Program-made: the position numbers and the translations under genes
Part shown: positions 45,060-55,183 of the stretch, one piece after another
Numbering within the stretch: position 1 is the stretch's first letter
Layout: the number at the start of each line of letters is the position of its first letter
The notes under the pieces: generated by a model
The model's input: only the letters and a program-made list of their open reading frames with translations
Told to the model about the DNA's origin: nothing
The model's database searches: none
NCBI RefSeq assembly: GCF_001556865.1
Contig: NZ_LSJY01000009.1
Span: 7,823-71,822 of the forward strand
Reading direction: 5' to 3'
Length of the DNA stretch: 64,000 nucleotides
Origin: Sphingobium sp. CCH11-B1
GTDB lineage: Bacteria > Pseudomonadota > Alphaproteobacteria > Sphingomonadales > Sphingomonadaceae

Positions 45060-47420
45060 TCAGATGATTTCAAGCGCGATGGTCTGTAGATTTTCGCTGT
45101 CCGGCCCGACCATGATGTCGAACAGGCCCGGCTCGACCACTTCCTCCATGTCGAGGTTCCAGAGCGAGAAGGCCTGGGGGCCAAGCGCGATGCGGACGGT
45201 CCTCGTCTCGCCGGGCGCCAGGGTGATGCGTTCGAAGCCCTTCAGTTCCTTGATCGGGCGGGTCACGCTGGCAACGCGGTCGCGGATATAGAGCTGGACG
45301 ACCTCGTCGCCCGCGCGCGTTCCGCTGTTGCGCACGTCCACTTCGACCGTCACGTCCCCGCCCACGCCGATGCGTGAAGAGGAAAGTCGTGGCTTTCCAA
45401 ATTCGAACGTCGTGTAGCTGAGGCCATATCCGAACGGATAAAGGGGCGAGATATCCTCGAACACATAGCCGCGCCGGGCGGACGGCTTGCGGTTGTAGAA
45501 GATCGGCACCTGCCCCGCGTCGCGCGCGACGGTGACGGGCAGCTTGCCGCCCGGATTGACATCGCCGAACAGGATGTCGGCCATGGCGGTGCCGCCTTCC
45601 TGCCCCGGATACCAGCATTCGAGCAGTGCGTTCGCGCCCTCCGCCACGGTCGGGTAACTGGGCGGGCGGCCGTTGATGGCGCAGACCACGACAGGCTTGC
45701 CGGCCGCCTTCATCGCCGCGAACAGGTCATTCTGTTCACCGACCAGATCCAGGCTGGTGCGATCGCCCAGATGGTTCTTGGCAAAGCCCTCTCGGCTGGT
45801 CTGTTCGGTGTCGCCGATGGCGAGGATAACGATGTCGGCCGACCTCGCGACCTCCACCGCCTGCGCGATCAGGTCGCGATTCTTCGCCGGGTCCGCCAGC
45901 AGCACCGCGTCCGCCGAACGATCCTCGCTCTGGGTGATGAAGACGCCCTGCGCATGAACGATCTCCGCCTTGCCCTTGAGCTTGGCGGTGATGCCTTCCA
46001 GCAGCGAGACGGTCTGGCGCGGCACGCTGGAATAACCGCCAAGCCGAGCGACGGCGGCGTTGGGACCGATGACCGCGACCCGCTTGTGCGCGCCAGGGTT
46101 GAGCGGCAGCGTGCCGTCATTCTTGAGCAGCGCGATGGAGCGATGCGCAGCCTTGAGCGCCAGCGCGCGGGCTTCCTTGTTGCCGGTGATCGCCGCATGA
46201 TCCTTGCGCGGCCAGGGATTTTCGAACAGGCCCGCGCGGAATTTGAGCGTCAACATGCGCTTGGCTGCGATGTCGACCGCTTCTGTGGGGATTTTCCCGC
46301 TGCGGACCTGTTCCACCAGCGTCCGATAGGTGGTCCCGTCGGGCAGCTCGCAATCCACGCCGGCGCGCAGCGCGGCGCGCGCGGCGGCCTGCGGGTCGGG
46401 CTGGACATGGTGGATGGTGTCGAGTTCGTGGATCGCGCCATAGTCGCTGACGACCGCGCCATCGAAATGCCATTCGCCGCGCAGCACATCGCCCAGCAGC
46501 CATTTGTTCTGGTGGCTGGGGACGCCGTCAATCTCGTTATAGCTGGGCATGACCGCGGCTATGCCGGTGCGCTTCACCACTTCGCGGAAGGGCGGGAAGA
46601 AATTCTCCCGCAATTCGCGCTGGCTGATCGGCGCGGGGGCGACATTCTCTCCCGCCTGCGGCTGGCCGTGGCCGGTCATATGCTTCAACGTCGCCATGAC
46701 CTTGTCCGGGCCAAGCTGTTTGCTTTCACCCTGAAGGCCAAGGACGGCGGCAACGCCCATCTCGCCGCAAAGATAAGGGTCTTCGCCGAACGTCTCCTCG
46801 ATCCGGCCCCAGCGGGGATCGCGGGCGATGTCGACCACTGGCGACAGCGCCAGATGCACGCCGCGCGCACGCACTTCGCGGGCGATCACGGACTGGACTT
46901 CGCGCATCAGGTCGCGGTCGAAACTGCCCGCCATGCCGATCGCCATCGGGAACATGGTCGCCTCGGTCGCCATATAGCCGTGCAGGGATTCCTCGTGAAA
47001 CAGGACCGGGATGCCGAGCCGCGTTTCTTCCAGCGCCCATTTCTGGACGGCGGTGACGAAGTCGACCGTCTGCTGCGGCGTGCGCCAGCGCGCGCCCACG
47101 CCCCCCGCCTGGTTGGCGTCTCCCGCCGCGCCGCGCTTGTCGGACGGGCGGGTGATCTGGCCGAACCCGTTGGGGTAGGCGGCGCTCGCCTTGGCCGGGG
47201 AGAAAGCGATGCCGTCCATGACCTCCGCCTTGGTCGCCCAGAGCGCGATGATCTGCGCGACCTTCTCTTCCAGCGTCATGCGCGACAGGAGATCGCGGAC
47301 GCGCAGGTCGATGGGAGCCGACGCATCCTTGTAGAGCAAGCCGCTGCGCGCTTTCGCCAGCGCCGGGGTGGCAGCGGTGGAGGCAAGCACGCCGAGAGCG
47401 TGGCGGCGCGACAGGCTCAT
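45060..47420 (-). CDS. GH3 beta-glycosidase, probable beta-xylosidase (Tat-type signal)
   Basis: The 786-residue GH3 enzyme has the N-domain ([43 protein letters not shown]), nucleophile Asp326 in [10 protein letters not shown], the alpha/beta sandwich ([13 protein letters not shown]) and a C-terminal fibronectin-III-like domain ([20 protein letters not shown]). The N-terminus [14 protein letters not shown] has a twin-arginine pattern, suggesting Tat export to the periplasm. The neighbours suggest it cleaves xylooligosaccharides. Its ATG overlaps the stop of the next GH3 gene by 4 bp. Confidence 0.93.
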   Translation of the reverse strand: MSLSRRHALGVLASTAATPALAKARSGLLYKDASAPIDLRVRDLLSRMTLEEKVAQIIALWATKAEVMDGIAFSPAKASAAYPNGFGQITRPSDKRGAAGDANQAGGVGARWRTPQQTVDFVTAVQKWALEETRLGIPVLFHEESLHGYMATEATMFPMAIGMAGSFDRDLMREVQSVIAREVRARGVHLALSPVVDIARDPRWGRIEETFGEDPYLCGEMGVAAVLGLQGESKQLGPDKVMATLKHMTGHGQPQAGENVAPAPISQRELRENFFPPFREVVKRTGIAAVMPSYNEIDGVPSHQNKWLLGDVLRGEWHFDGAVVSDYGAIHELDTIHHVQPDPQAAARAALRAGVDCELPDGTTYRTLVEQVRSGKIPTEAVDIAAKRMLTLKFRAGLFENPWPRKDHAAITGNKEARALALKAAHRSIALLKNDGTLPLNPGAHKRVAVIGPNAAVARLGGYSSVPRQTVSLLEGITAKLKGKAEIVHAQGVFITQSEDRSADAVLLADPAKNRDLIAQAVEVARSADIVILAIGDTEQTSREGFAKNHLGDRTSLDLVGEQNDLFAAMKAAGKPVVVCAINGRPPSYPTVAEGANALLECWYPGQEGGTAMADILFGDVNPGGKLPVTVARDAGQVPIFYNRKPSARRGYVFEDISPLYPFGYGLSYTTFEFGKPRLSSSRIGVGGDVTVEVDVRNSGTRAGDEVVQLYIRDRVASVTRPIKELKGFERITLAPGETRTVRIALGPQAFSLWNLDMEEVVEPGLFDIMVGPDSENLQTIALEII

Positions 47421-49792
47421 GGCGTCACCGTCAGCGTGGCGGACTGGAGCGCGACCGACGAATTGCCGGTCATGATCTCAAACTCTCCCGGCTCGACGAC
47501 GCGGTGCATCTCGTCATTCCACATCTGGAGGCTTTCGGGCGTGATGGCGAAGCTGACGGTGCGGCTCTCGCCGGGCTTGAGCGTCACGCGCTCGAAGCCC
47601 TTCAGCTCCTTGATCGGCCGGGTGACGGAACTCACCTTGTCGCGGATGTAGAGCTGGACGACCTCGTCGCCTTCGCGCTGGCCGCTGTTGCGGACAACGA
47701 CCAAGACAGTCGTCTGCCCGCCCCTGCCGATGCTGGCCGCTGCCAGTTTCGGCGCCGACAGGTCGAAACTGGTGTAGCTGAGGCCGAAGCCGAAGGGGTA
47801 GAGCGGGTCGGTGGTGTCGAACAGATAGCCGCGCCGCGCGGAGGGCTTGGCATTGTAGAACATCGGCAGCTGGCCGACCGAGCGCGGCACGGTGACGGGC
47901 AGCTTGCCCCCCGGATTGACGTCGCCGAACAGGACGTCGGCGACGGCATTGCCGCCCTGTTCGCCCAGATACCAGCCTTCCAGCAGGGCATTCGCCTGCT
48001 CGCTGATCTTGACGGTCGAGGCGGGGCGGCCGTTGATGAGGATGACCGTAATCGGCTTGCCCAGCGCCTTTAGCGCATCGAACAGTTCCTGCTGCTCGCC
48101 GACGAGGTCGAGGCTGGAGCGGTCGCCCAGATGGTTGTCGGCCCAGCCTTCGCGGCTCGACTGTTCGGTGTCGCCCAGCGTCAGCACGATCCGGTCCACG
48201 CCCCGCGCCGCCTCCACGGCCTGCGCGATCAGCCTGCGGTTTTCTAAGGGATCGGACTTCACCACCTTGTCCGCCCACCAGTCGTCATCCTCGGTGATCC
48301 TGACGCCCTGCGCGAAGACGATGGTCGCGCGCTTGCCGACCTTGGCCTTGATGCCGTCGAGAATGGAGACGCTGTGCGGGGGCTGGCCATAATAGCCGCC
48401 CAGCCGTGCGACGGCGGCGCTCGGCCCGATGACCGCGATGCTGCCTTCGGGCTTCAGCGGCAGCATGCCGTCATTCTTGAGCAGGGTGATCGAACGCTGC
48501 GCCGCCGTCAGCGCCAGCGCACGGGCTTCGGCGTTGTTGGTGATCTTCTCCGAAGCGGCGGCGTCGGCATAGGGGTTCTCGAACAGGCCGGCGCGGAACT
48601 TCAGCTCCAGCATCCGGCGCACCGCCCGGTCGACCTGCGCCTCGCTGACCTTGCCTTCGCGCACCAGCGTGCCGAGCCTGGCGTAGGAAATGCCGTCGGG
48701 CAGGTCCGCGTCCACGCCCGCGTCCAGAGCGCGGACCGCCGCACCATCCAGATCGGGCACGATATGGTGGATGCTCATCAGCTGGTCGATCGCCGAATAG
48801 TCGGACACGACCGCGCCCTTGAACCCCCATTCGCCGCGCAGCACGTCCTGCAGCAGCCAGCGATTGGCGTGGCTCGGCACGCCGTCAATCTCGTTATAGG
48901 AGGCCATAACCGCCTCGATCCCGGTGCGCTTCACCACCTGTTCGAAGGGCGGGAAGAAATTTTCGCGCAGTTCGCGTTCGGAATAGGGCGCGGGGCCGAT
49001 ATTGGTGCCGCTTTCGGGCTGCCCATGGCCGGTCAGATGCTTCAAGGTGGCGAACACCTTGCCGGGGCCAAGCACGCGTGCGCGCCCTTCGCCCTGCAAT
49101 CCCTCCACCGCCGCGACGCCCATCTCGCCGGCAAGATAGGGGTCTTCGCCGAACGTCTCCTCGATCCGGCCCCAGCGCGGGTCGCGGGCGATGTCGACCA
49201 CCGGCGAAAGGACGAGACTGACGCCCCGCGAGCGGATTTCGCGGGCAATGACCCGGTTCACCGCCCGCAGCATCGCCGGATCGAAGGAGGACGCCATGGC
49301 GATGGCCTGCGGAAAGCTGGTCGCGCCGACGGCCGCATAGCCGTGCAGCCCTTCCTCATGGAACAGGATCGGGATGCCAAGGCGGGTCTGCGTCGTCGCC
49401 CATGTCTGCAGGGCGTTGACCAGCGCGACCGTCTGGCGCGGGGTGCGTCCTGGCACGACCCGGGGACTCACCGCCCCTTTCGCATCGGACGGGCGAGCGA
49501 AATGGCCAAGACCGTTGGGATATTTCGCGGCGAGCTTCGCCGGATCGAGCTGGAGCCTGTCGTCGAATATCGCGACCTTGCCTTCCCAGACGGTCGTGAT
49601 CTGGGCGATCTTCTCGTCCAGCGTCATGCGCGACAGAAGATCGTCGACGCGCGATTCGACGGGGGCGGCAGCGTCCTTGTAGAGCGGGCGCTCACTCTGG
49701 GTGGCGGGCGCGGCCTGCGCCGTCAGGACCGGCAAGGCCAGGCTGAGCGCGAGGGCGGTCGAGGCTGTCAGGATCTTGCCGAGATATGTCAC
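47417..49792 (-). CDS. GH3 beta-glycosidase, probable beta-xylosidase (Sec-type signal)
   Basis: A 791-residue paralogue of the adjacent GH3 enzyme with the same domain order, nucleophile Asp331 in GAVVSDYSAI, PILFHEEGLHG and [17 protein letters not shown]. The N-terminus (MTYLGKILTASTALALSLALPVLTAQA) is a normal Sec signal peptide. GTG 49792 is chosen because GGAGGGGG lies about 6 bases upstream; an ATG at 49861 lies inside the operator. It is the first gene of the operon GH3-GH3-manD-exuT-uxaC-uxuB. Confidence 0.93.
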   Translation of the reverse strand: MTYLGKILTASTALALSLALPVLTAQAAPATQSERPLYKDAAAPVESRVDDLLSRMTLDEKIAQITTVWEGKVAIFDDRLQLDPAKLAAKYPNGLGHFARPSDAKGAVSPRVVPGRTPRQTVALVNALQTWATTQTRLGIPILFHEEGLHGYAAVGATSFPQAIAMASSFDPAMLRAVNRVIAREIRSRGVSLVLSPVVDIARDPRWGRIEETFGEDPYLAGEMGVAAVEGLQGEGRARVLGPGKVFATLKHLTGHGQPESGTNIGPAPYSERELRENFFPPFEQVVKRTGIEAVMASYNEIDGVPSHANRWLLQDVLRGEWGFKGAVVSDYSAIDQLMSIHHIVPDLDGAAVRALDAGVDADLPDGISYARLGTLVREGKVSEAQVDRAVRRMLELKFRAGLFENPYADAAASEKITNNAEARALALTAAQRSITLLKNDGMLPLKPEGSIAVIGPSAAVARLGGYYGQPPHSVSILDGIKAKVGKRATIVFAQGVRITEDDDWWADKVVKSDPLENRRLIAQAVEAARGVDRIVLTLGDTEQSSREGWADNHLGDRSSLDLVGEQQELFDALKALGKPITVILINGRPASTVKISEQANALLEGWYLGEQGGNAVADVLFGDVNPGGKLPVTVPRSVGQLPMFYNAKPSARRGYLFDTTDPLYPFGFGLSYTSFDLSAPKLAAASIGRGGQTTVLVVVRNSGQREGDEVVQLYIRDKVSSVTRPIKELKGFERVTLKPGESRTVSFAITPESLQMWNDEMHRVVEPGEFEIMTGNSSVALQSATLTVTP

Positions 49793-49846
49793 GAAAACCC
49801 CCTCCGTTTTTTGATCCGCGGCTGCCTTTTCGCTTGCAGCAGCAAA

Positions 49847-49860
49847 TGATACCGTTACCA
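49847..49860. promoter_or_regulatory. LacI-type operator O3 (GH3 operon / GH67 divergent region)
   Basis: TGATACCGTTACCA (reverse TGGTAACGGTATCA), in the 152-bp gap between the divergent GH3 operon and GH67 gene. A minus-strand TTGACA lies at 49886-49881. Confidence 0.7.
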
Positions 49861-49944
49861 TTGATCGGACAAGATGTGCTTGTCAATGCCGTTTGCACGC
49901 GTGTCAGGCGCGGCAGCACGACGACCGATGAAGGAGAGGGATGA

Positions 49945-52089
49945 GTGATAGCGCGCCTATTTTGCTGGATCATGAGCATCGCCTGCCTGGCGCTCTCGTC
50001 CGGCGTCCATGCCGAGGACGGCTATGATCTCTGGCTGCGCTACGCCCGTGCCGACGCCGCCCGCGCAGAGGCGATTTCCCGCCACGCGACCGCCATCGTG
50101 GCGCCGGGCGACAGCGCCACGTTGAAGGCCGCGACCGGCGAACTCCAGCGGGCGGTCGCGGGCATGACGGGGGTGAAGCCGGCGCTGGCCGCCGCTCCGC
50201 CTGCCGGCGCCCTCTGGCTCGCCACGCCGACGACCACGCCCACCCTGCCCGTCCACACCCAGGCGCTCGGCAACGAAGGCTATGCCATCCGCTCGACCCG
50301 CGTGAACGGGCAGCCCGTGACGCTGATCGCCGCCAACAGCGATATCGGCCTGCTGCACGGCGCCTGTCACTGGCTGCGGCTCGCGCAGACGGGGGCGAAC
50401 CTCGATTCTCTCGACATCATGAGCGCGCCGAAGATCGGCCTGCGCCTGCTCAACCATTGGGACAATCTCAACGGCACGGTCGAGCGCGGCTATGCTGGCC
50501 AGTCGATCTGGGACTGGTGGCGGCTGCCTGACTATAAAGGGCCGCGCTATACCGACTATGCCCGCGCCAATGCCTCCATCGGCATCAACGGCACCGTCCT
50601 CAACAATGTGAATGCGAAGGCGGACAGCCTGACCGCGCCCTATATCGCCAAGGCGGCGGCGCTGGCCGATGTCTTCCGCCCCTATGGCATCAAGGTCTAT
50701 CTGTCGGTCAAATGGACCGCGCCGATGGAACTGGACGGCCTCAAGACCGCCGACCCGCTCGATCCTCAAGTCGCCGCCTGGTGGAAGGCGAAGGCCGACG
50801 AAATCTACCGCGCGATCCCCGATTTTGGCGGCTTCCTGGTGAAGGCCAACAGCGAAGGCCAGCCCGGCCCGCAGGATTACAAGCGCACCCATGCCGACGG
50901 CGCGAACATGCTTGCCAGCGCGGTGAAGCCCCATGGCGGCATCGTCATGTGGCGCGCCTTCGTCTATGCCCACGACAATCCCGACGACCGCGCCAAGCAG
51001 GCCTATAGCGACTTCAAGCCCTTGGACGGCCAGTTCGCGGACAATGTTCTGGTGCAGGTGAAGAACGGCGCGATCGACTTCCAGCCGCGCGAACCCTTCC
51101 ACCCATTGTTCGGCGCGATGCCAAAGACGCCGCTGATGATGGAATTCCAGATCACCAAGGAATATCTCGGCCAGTCCACGCACCTCACCTATCTCGGCCC
51201 GCTCTTCCAGGAGGTGCTGGAGGCCGACACCTACGCGAAGGGCAAGGGGTCCACCGTCGCCAAGGTGATCGACGGATCGCTCGACGGGCACCGGCTGACC
51301 GGGATCGCGGGGGTCGCCAATATCGGCGCGGACCGGGACTGGAGCGGATCGATCTTCAACCAGGCCGACTGGTACGCCTTCGGCCGCATGGCGTGGGACA
51401 CCGGCCTCAGCGCAGACGCCGTCGCGCGCGAATGGGCGGCGATGACCTTCTCCCCGGACCCGCGCCTCGTCGATCCGGTGGTCGCGATGATGATGGGATC
51501 GCGCGAGGCGGCGGTCGATTACATGACGCCGCTCGGCCTTGCGCACGTCATGGCGACCGGACATCATTATGGCCCCGGCCCCTGGGTGTCGGAACTCGCC
51601 CGCCCCGAATGGAACCCGGTCTATTATCACAAGGCGGACGCCAGGGGCATCGGCTTCGACCGGACGAAGACGGGCAGCGACGCCATCAGCCAATATGCGC
51701 CTGAAATCGCGCGCCGCTGGGCAAAACCCGTTACGACGCCCGAACGCGATCTGTTGTGGTTTCACCATCTGCCCTGGGATTATCGCCTGAAGTCGGGCGA
51801 GACGCTGTGGGACGGCATGGTCCACCATTATGACCGCGGCGTCGCCTATGTGGCGGACATGCAGCGCCGGTGGGACAGCCTGCGCCCACTGGTCGACGCG
51901 GAACGGTTCGAGCAGACGCAAGCCTTCCTGCGTATCCAGCGGCGAGAGGCGCAATGGTGGCGCGACGCCAGCATCGCCTATTTCGAGTCGGTCAACGGCC
52001 TGCCGCTGCCCGCCGGTGCGGCAGCGCCGGCCCATGACCTCGACTGGTACAAGGCGCTCAGTTTCCCTTACGCGCCGGGGCATGATTAG
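49945..52089 (+). CDS. alpha-glucuronidase, GH67
   Basis: This removes D-glucuronate or 4-O-methylglucuronate from the non-reducing end of xylooligosaccharides. After a signal peptide (MIARLFCWIMSIACLALSSGVHA) the 714-residue protein carries the GH67 core: NHWDNLNGTVERGYAG, WTAPMELDGLKTADP, LVKANSEGQPGPQ (Glu304), VKNGAIDFQPREPFHPLFG (Asp378) and MEFQITKEYLGQ (Glu406). The last two are 28 residues apart, as in known GH67 catalytic pairs. The start is GTG 49945 with AAGGAGAGGG upstream; an ATG at 49941 is out of frame. The LacI-type regulator follows. Confidence 0.95.
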   Translation: MIARLFCWIMSIACLALSSGVHAEDGYDLWLRYARADAARAEAISRHATAIVAPGDSATLKAATGELQRAVAGMTGVKPALAAAPPAGALWLATPTTTPTLPVHTQALGNEGYAIRSTRVNGQPVTLIAANSDIGLLHGACHWLRLAQTGANLDSLDIMSAPKIGLRLLNHWDNLNGTVERGYAGQSIWDWWRLPDYKGPRYTDYARANASIGINGTVLNNVNAKADSLTAPYIAKAAALADVFRPYGIKVYLSVKWTAPMELDGLKTADPLDPQVAAWWKAKADEIYRAIPDFGGFLVKANSEGQPGPQDYKRTHADGANMLASAVKPHGGIVMWRAFVYAHDNPDDRAKQAYSDFKPLDGQFADNVLVQVKNGAIDFQPREPFHPLFGAMPKTPLMMEFQITKEYLGQSTHLTYLGPLFQEVLEADTYAKGKGSTVAKVIDGSLDGHRLTGIAGVANIGADRDWSGSIFNQADWYAFGRMAWDTGLSADAVAREWAAMTFSPDPRLVDPVVAMMMGSREAAVDYMTPLGLAHVMATGHHYGPGPWVSELARPEWNPVYYHKADARGIGFDRTKTGSDAISQYAPEIARRWAKPVTTPERDLLWFHHLPWDYRLKSGETLWDGMVHHYDRGVAYVADMQRRWDSLRPLVDAERFEQTQAFLRIQRREAQWWRDASIAYFESVNGLPLPAGAAAPAHDLDWYKALSFPYAPGHD

Positions 52090-52090
52090 G

Positions 52091-52176
52091 GCATTTTCAG
52101 TTGATCCTTTTGCGGTCAACGGCTCGGAAAATCCGGCAGCGAAGAACCGGGGCGTTTTCACTCATAGGGAAAATGC
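52091..52176. repeat. GCATTTTC/GAAAATGC palindromic intergenic element
   Basis: GCATTTTC (52091-52098) and GAAAATGC (52169-52176) bracket inner inverted arms (TTGA/TCAA near 52101-52119). It lies 2 bp after the GH67 stop and shares its arms with the second palindrome at 31015-31058. Confidence 0.55.
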
Positions 52177-52255
52177 TCCCAGACCCCGCTCCGGTTTACA
52201 GCCGATGTCGTTACGACTAAGCAGCGGCATTCGGCCTCTAGAAAAGACGCTTCGT

Positions 52256-53329
52256 TTGACCGACACTCGATCCTCCCGTCGCCAGCGCAACGCGCCGACC
52301 ATCAACGATGTCGCACGGGTGGCGGGGGTTTCTCCGATGACCGTATCGCGGGTCATCAACGGCGAGCAGGTGGTGCGTCCGGCCACGCGCGAGCGGGTGG
52401 ACGAGGCGATCAAGGCGCTGAATTACGCCCCCAGCGCCGCCGCCCGGATGCTGGCCGGCGGCGACGAGCTACGGGTGGGGCTTCTCTATTCCAACCCCTC
52501 CTCCTCCTACCTCAGTGAATTCCTCGTCGGCAGCCTGGACCAGGCGAGCCGCAGCGGCGTCGACCTGGTGGTCGAAAAATGGGACGAGGAAACCTCCATC
52601 CAGTCGGTCGTGGCGCATCTGGAACGCAGCCGCATCGACGGGGTGGTCCTGCCGCCGCCGCTCTGCGACTTTGGCGATCTGGTCGATGCGCTGGACGAAG
52701 CGGGCATTCCTGCCGTGGCGGTGGCGACCGGACGCGCGCCGGCGGACATGTCGGCGGTCAGCATCGATGACCGGCGCGCCGCCTATGAAATGACGCGGCA
52801 CCTGATCGCGCTCGGCCACAGCCGGATCGGCTTCATCAAGGGCAATCCCAACCAGAGCGCGAGCGCAAAGCGGTTCGAGGGCTATGCCCAGGCATTGGCC
52901 GAGGCGGGCTTGCCGGTGCTGGACGAACTGGTCGCGCAGGGCCTGTTCACCTACCGCTCCGGGCTGGATGCGGCCGAACAGATCATGGCGCTGGCCGAAC
53001 CGCCCACCGCCATCTTCGCCAGCAATGACGACATGGCCGCCGCGACGGTGGCGATCGCGCATCGCAGCGGCCTCGACGTGCCGGGCGACCTCACCGTCTG
53101 CGGGTTCGACGACACCTCGCTCGCCACGACCATCTGGCCCGAACTGACGACCATCCGCCAGCCGGTGAGCGAAATGTCCCGCGCGGCGGTGGAATTGCTC
53201 GTCCGTCGGCTCAAGGGACGGCGCGGCGGCGCCGTGCAGGCGGAGCATCTGGTCATGGAACATGCCCTGATCCGCCGGCAATCGGATGCCGCGCCCCGGC
53301 TGCGCCCCCGCCACCGCGCCGGGGCATAG
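52256..53329 (+). CDS. LacI-family transcriptional regulator of the xylan/glucuronate genes
   Basis: The 357-residue protein has a LacI headpiece (TINDVARVAGVSPMTVSRVING, about residues 15-36), a hinge (AARMLAGG) and a periplasmic-binding-protein-like sensor (VGLLYSNPSSSYLSEFLVG ... TVCGFDDTSLATTIWPELTTI). TTG 52256 puts the headpiece near the N-terminus; an in-frame ATG at 52205 would add 17 residues and has no ribosome site. The gene follows the alpha-glucuronidase gene, and four LacI-type palindromes lie in the promoters around it. The effector is unknown; a xylo- or glucurono-sugar is likely. Confidence 0.9.
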   Translation: MTDTRSSRRQRNAPTINDVARVAGVSPMTVSRVINGEQVVRPATRERVDEAIKALNYAPSAAARMLAGGDELRVGLLYSNPSSSYLSEFLVGSLDQASRSGVDLVVEKWDEETSIQSVVAHLERSRIDGVVLPPPLCDFGDLVDALDEAGIPAVAVATGRAPADMSAVSIDDRRAAYEMTRHLIALGHSRIGFIKGNPNQSASAKRFEGYAQALAEAGLPVLDELVAQGLFTYRSGLDAAEQIMALAEPPTAIFASNDDMAAATVAIAHRSGLDVPGDLTVCGFDDTSLATTIWPELTTIRQPVSEMSRAAVELLVRRLKGRRGGAVQAEHLVMEHALIRRQSDAAPRLRPRHRAGA

Positions 53330-53544
53330 GCGGCTCAGCAACGGGCCGGCCGCGCCTATTGCGCTTTAAAAATAGGATTTTGTCTGGTCTATCCTTGCGG
53401 ATGCACCAGCCCCTTGTCCCTCCGTGCGTGCCATCGGCCACTGTTGCGCGTGACGCTTCGAGAGCGCGCCGGAGACGCTTCGCGCGCGCGTCGGCGGCGC
53501 GTCGCGAGCGCGTCAAGCGCATTTCCGGCAGAAAAACGTGCCCT

Positions 53545-53570
53545 GACGGTGTGAACTTCGCCCGCCGCGT
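53545..53570 (-). repeat. conserved 26-bp element downstream of purB
   Basis: GACGGTGTGAACTTCGC (53545-53561, plus strand) plus the next nine bases recur, with only two substitutions, inverted at 62337-62362. Relative to its gene it lies 13 bp after the purB stop, in the same orientation as the second copy has to pyrF. A T-rich stretch and a CGCG-rich region follow. Confidence 0.7.
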
Positions 53571-53583
53571 CCGGCGGCTGCAA

Positions 53584-54900
53584 TCACGCCTCGCCAAAGA
53601 CGCGGCGGAAGATGGTGTCGACCTGCTTGAAATGATAATCGAGGTTGAACTTATCCTCGATCTCCTGCGCGGACAGCGCGGCCGCGACGTCGGGATCGGC
53701 CTTCAGCAGTTCCATCAGCGACAGTTGCCCGTCGGATTCCCAGACCTTCATCGCGTTGCGCTGCACGTAGCGATAGCTGTCCTCGCGGCTCACGCCCGCC
53801 TGGGTCAGCGCCAGCAGCACGCGCTGCGAATGGACGAGTCCGCCCATCTTGTCGAGATTCTTCATCATCCGCTCGGGGTAGACGAGCAGCTTGTCGATGA
53901 CGCCAGTCAGGCGGCCAAGTGCGAAGTCGAGCGTGATGGTGGCGTCGGGGCCGATATAGCGCTCGACCGACGAATGGCTGATGTCGCGCTCATGCCAGAG
54001 CGCCACATTCTCCATGGCGGGCAGGGCATAGGCGCGCACCATGCGGGCAAGTCCGGTGAGATTTTCGGTCAGCACCGGGTTGCGCTTGTGCGGCATGGCG
54101 CTGCTGCCTTTCTGCCCCGGCGAGAAATATTCCTCCGCTTCCAGCACTTCGGTGCGCTGGAGGTGCCGAACCTCGACAGCCAGGCGCTCGATGGAGGAGG
54201 CGATGACGCCCAGCGTGGCGAAGAACATGGCGTGCCGGTCGCGCGGGATGACCTGCGTCGACACCGGCTCGACGGCAAGGCCCAGCTTCTGCGCGACATG
54301 CTCTTCGACCTGCGGATCGATATTGGCGAAGGTGCCGACCGCGCCCGAAATGGCGCAGGTTGCCACTTCGGCGCGCGCTGCGATCAGGCGCGCCTTGCAG
54401 CGGCTGAATTCGGCATAGGCTTCCGCCATCTTGAGCCCGAAGGTGACGGGTTCGGCGTGAATGCCATGGCTGCGGCCGATCGTCGGCGTCAGCTTGTGCT
54501 CGAAGGCGCGGCGCTTGATGACGGCCAGCAGCGCGTCGAGATCGTCGATCAATATGTCGGCGGCGCGGGCAAGCTGCACGGCGAGGCAGGTGTCGAGCAC
54601 GTCGCTCGACGTCATGCCCTGATGCATGAAGCGCGCTTCATCGCCCACCTGTTCGGCTACCCAGGTCAGGAAGGCGATGACGTCATGCTTGGTGACAGCC
54701 TCGATCGCGTCGATCGCGGGCACGTCGATGGCGGGATTGGTCGCCCACCAGTCCCACAGCGCCTTTGCCGCCGACGGCGGCACCACGCCCAGTTCGCCGA
54801 GCTTCTCCGTGGCGTGCGCCTCGATCTCGAACCAGATCCTGAAGCGCGCCTCCGGTTCCCAGAGGGCGGTCATCTGCGGGCGGGCATAGCGTGGGACCAT
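53584..54900 (-). CDS. purB: adenylosuccinate lyase
   Basis: This cleaves adenylosuccinate and SAICAR in purine synthesis. The 438-residue protein has MTSSDVLDTCLAVQL, GRSHGIHAEPVTFGLK, the fumarase/lyase signature KGSSAMPHKRNPV, ERDISHSSVERYIGPD and QRNAMKVWESDGQL. The N-terminus MVPRYARPQMTALW is typical of the alphaproteobacterial form. It is a housekeeping gene placed between two catabolic blocks and is not part of either. Start ATG 54900. Confidence 0.98.
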   Translation of the reverse strand: MVPRYARPQMTALWEPEARFRIWFEIEAHATEKLGELGVVPPSAAKALWDWWATNPAIDVPAIDAIEAVTKHDVIAFLTWVAEQVGDEARFMHQGMTSSDVLDTCLAVQLARAADILIDDLDALLAVIKRRAFEHKLTPTIGRSHGIHAEPVTFGLKMAEAYAEFSRCKARLIAARAEVATCAISGAVGTFANIDPQVEEHVAQKLGLAVEPVSTQVIPRDRHAMFFATLGVIASSIERLAVEVRHLQRTEVLEAEEYFSPGQKGSSAMPHKRNPVLTENLTGLARMVRAYALPAMENVALWHERDISHSSVERYIGPDATITLDFALGRLTGVIDKLLVYPERMMKNLDKMGGLVHSQRVLLALTQAGVSREDSYRYVQRNAMKVWESDGQLSLMELLKADPDVAAALSAQEIEDKFNLDYHFKQVDTIFRRVFGEA

Positions 54901-55183
54901 GGGGCGAATCCTGCAACTGGAAAGGATGGAACGCCGCGCCGCCTAGCAGCGTCCTGCCGTCGGGGCAAATGTCGTGCTGCCCGAGTCGTGTGGCGGCGAT
55001 TGCCAACCATTCGTCGCAAATATCGAATGTGGGAGAGACGAACCGAAACAAATCGCTAGATGAAATCCGCTGCCTTAACGGCCGTTCAGGAACATTGGCG
55101 TGATCTGCGCCATTATGTCGTCAGGATTATTGAGGTAGATGGACCTGGTATCTTTTCCATCGGCCAGACGACAGGAGATTTGC

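Noticed and set aside
49790-49861. Start of the first GH3 gene at ATG 49861
   Set aside because: The ATG lies inside the LacI-type operator and would put 23 extra residues before a clean signal peptide; GTG 49792 has a strong ribosome site.
53440-53540. CGCG-rich tandem-like sequence after purB as a CRISPR or tandem array
   Set aside because: There are no regular repeat units with unique spacers; it is degenerate GC-rich sequence next to the conserved 26-bp element.
55089-55115. GGAAC upstream of the EF-hand gene as an EcfG promoter
   Set aside because: At 16-17 bases spacing the sequence is CAT rather than GTT, so the -10 part fails.
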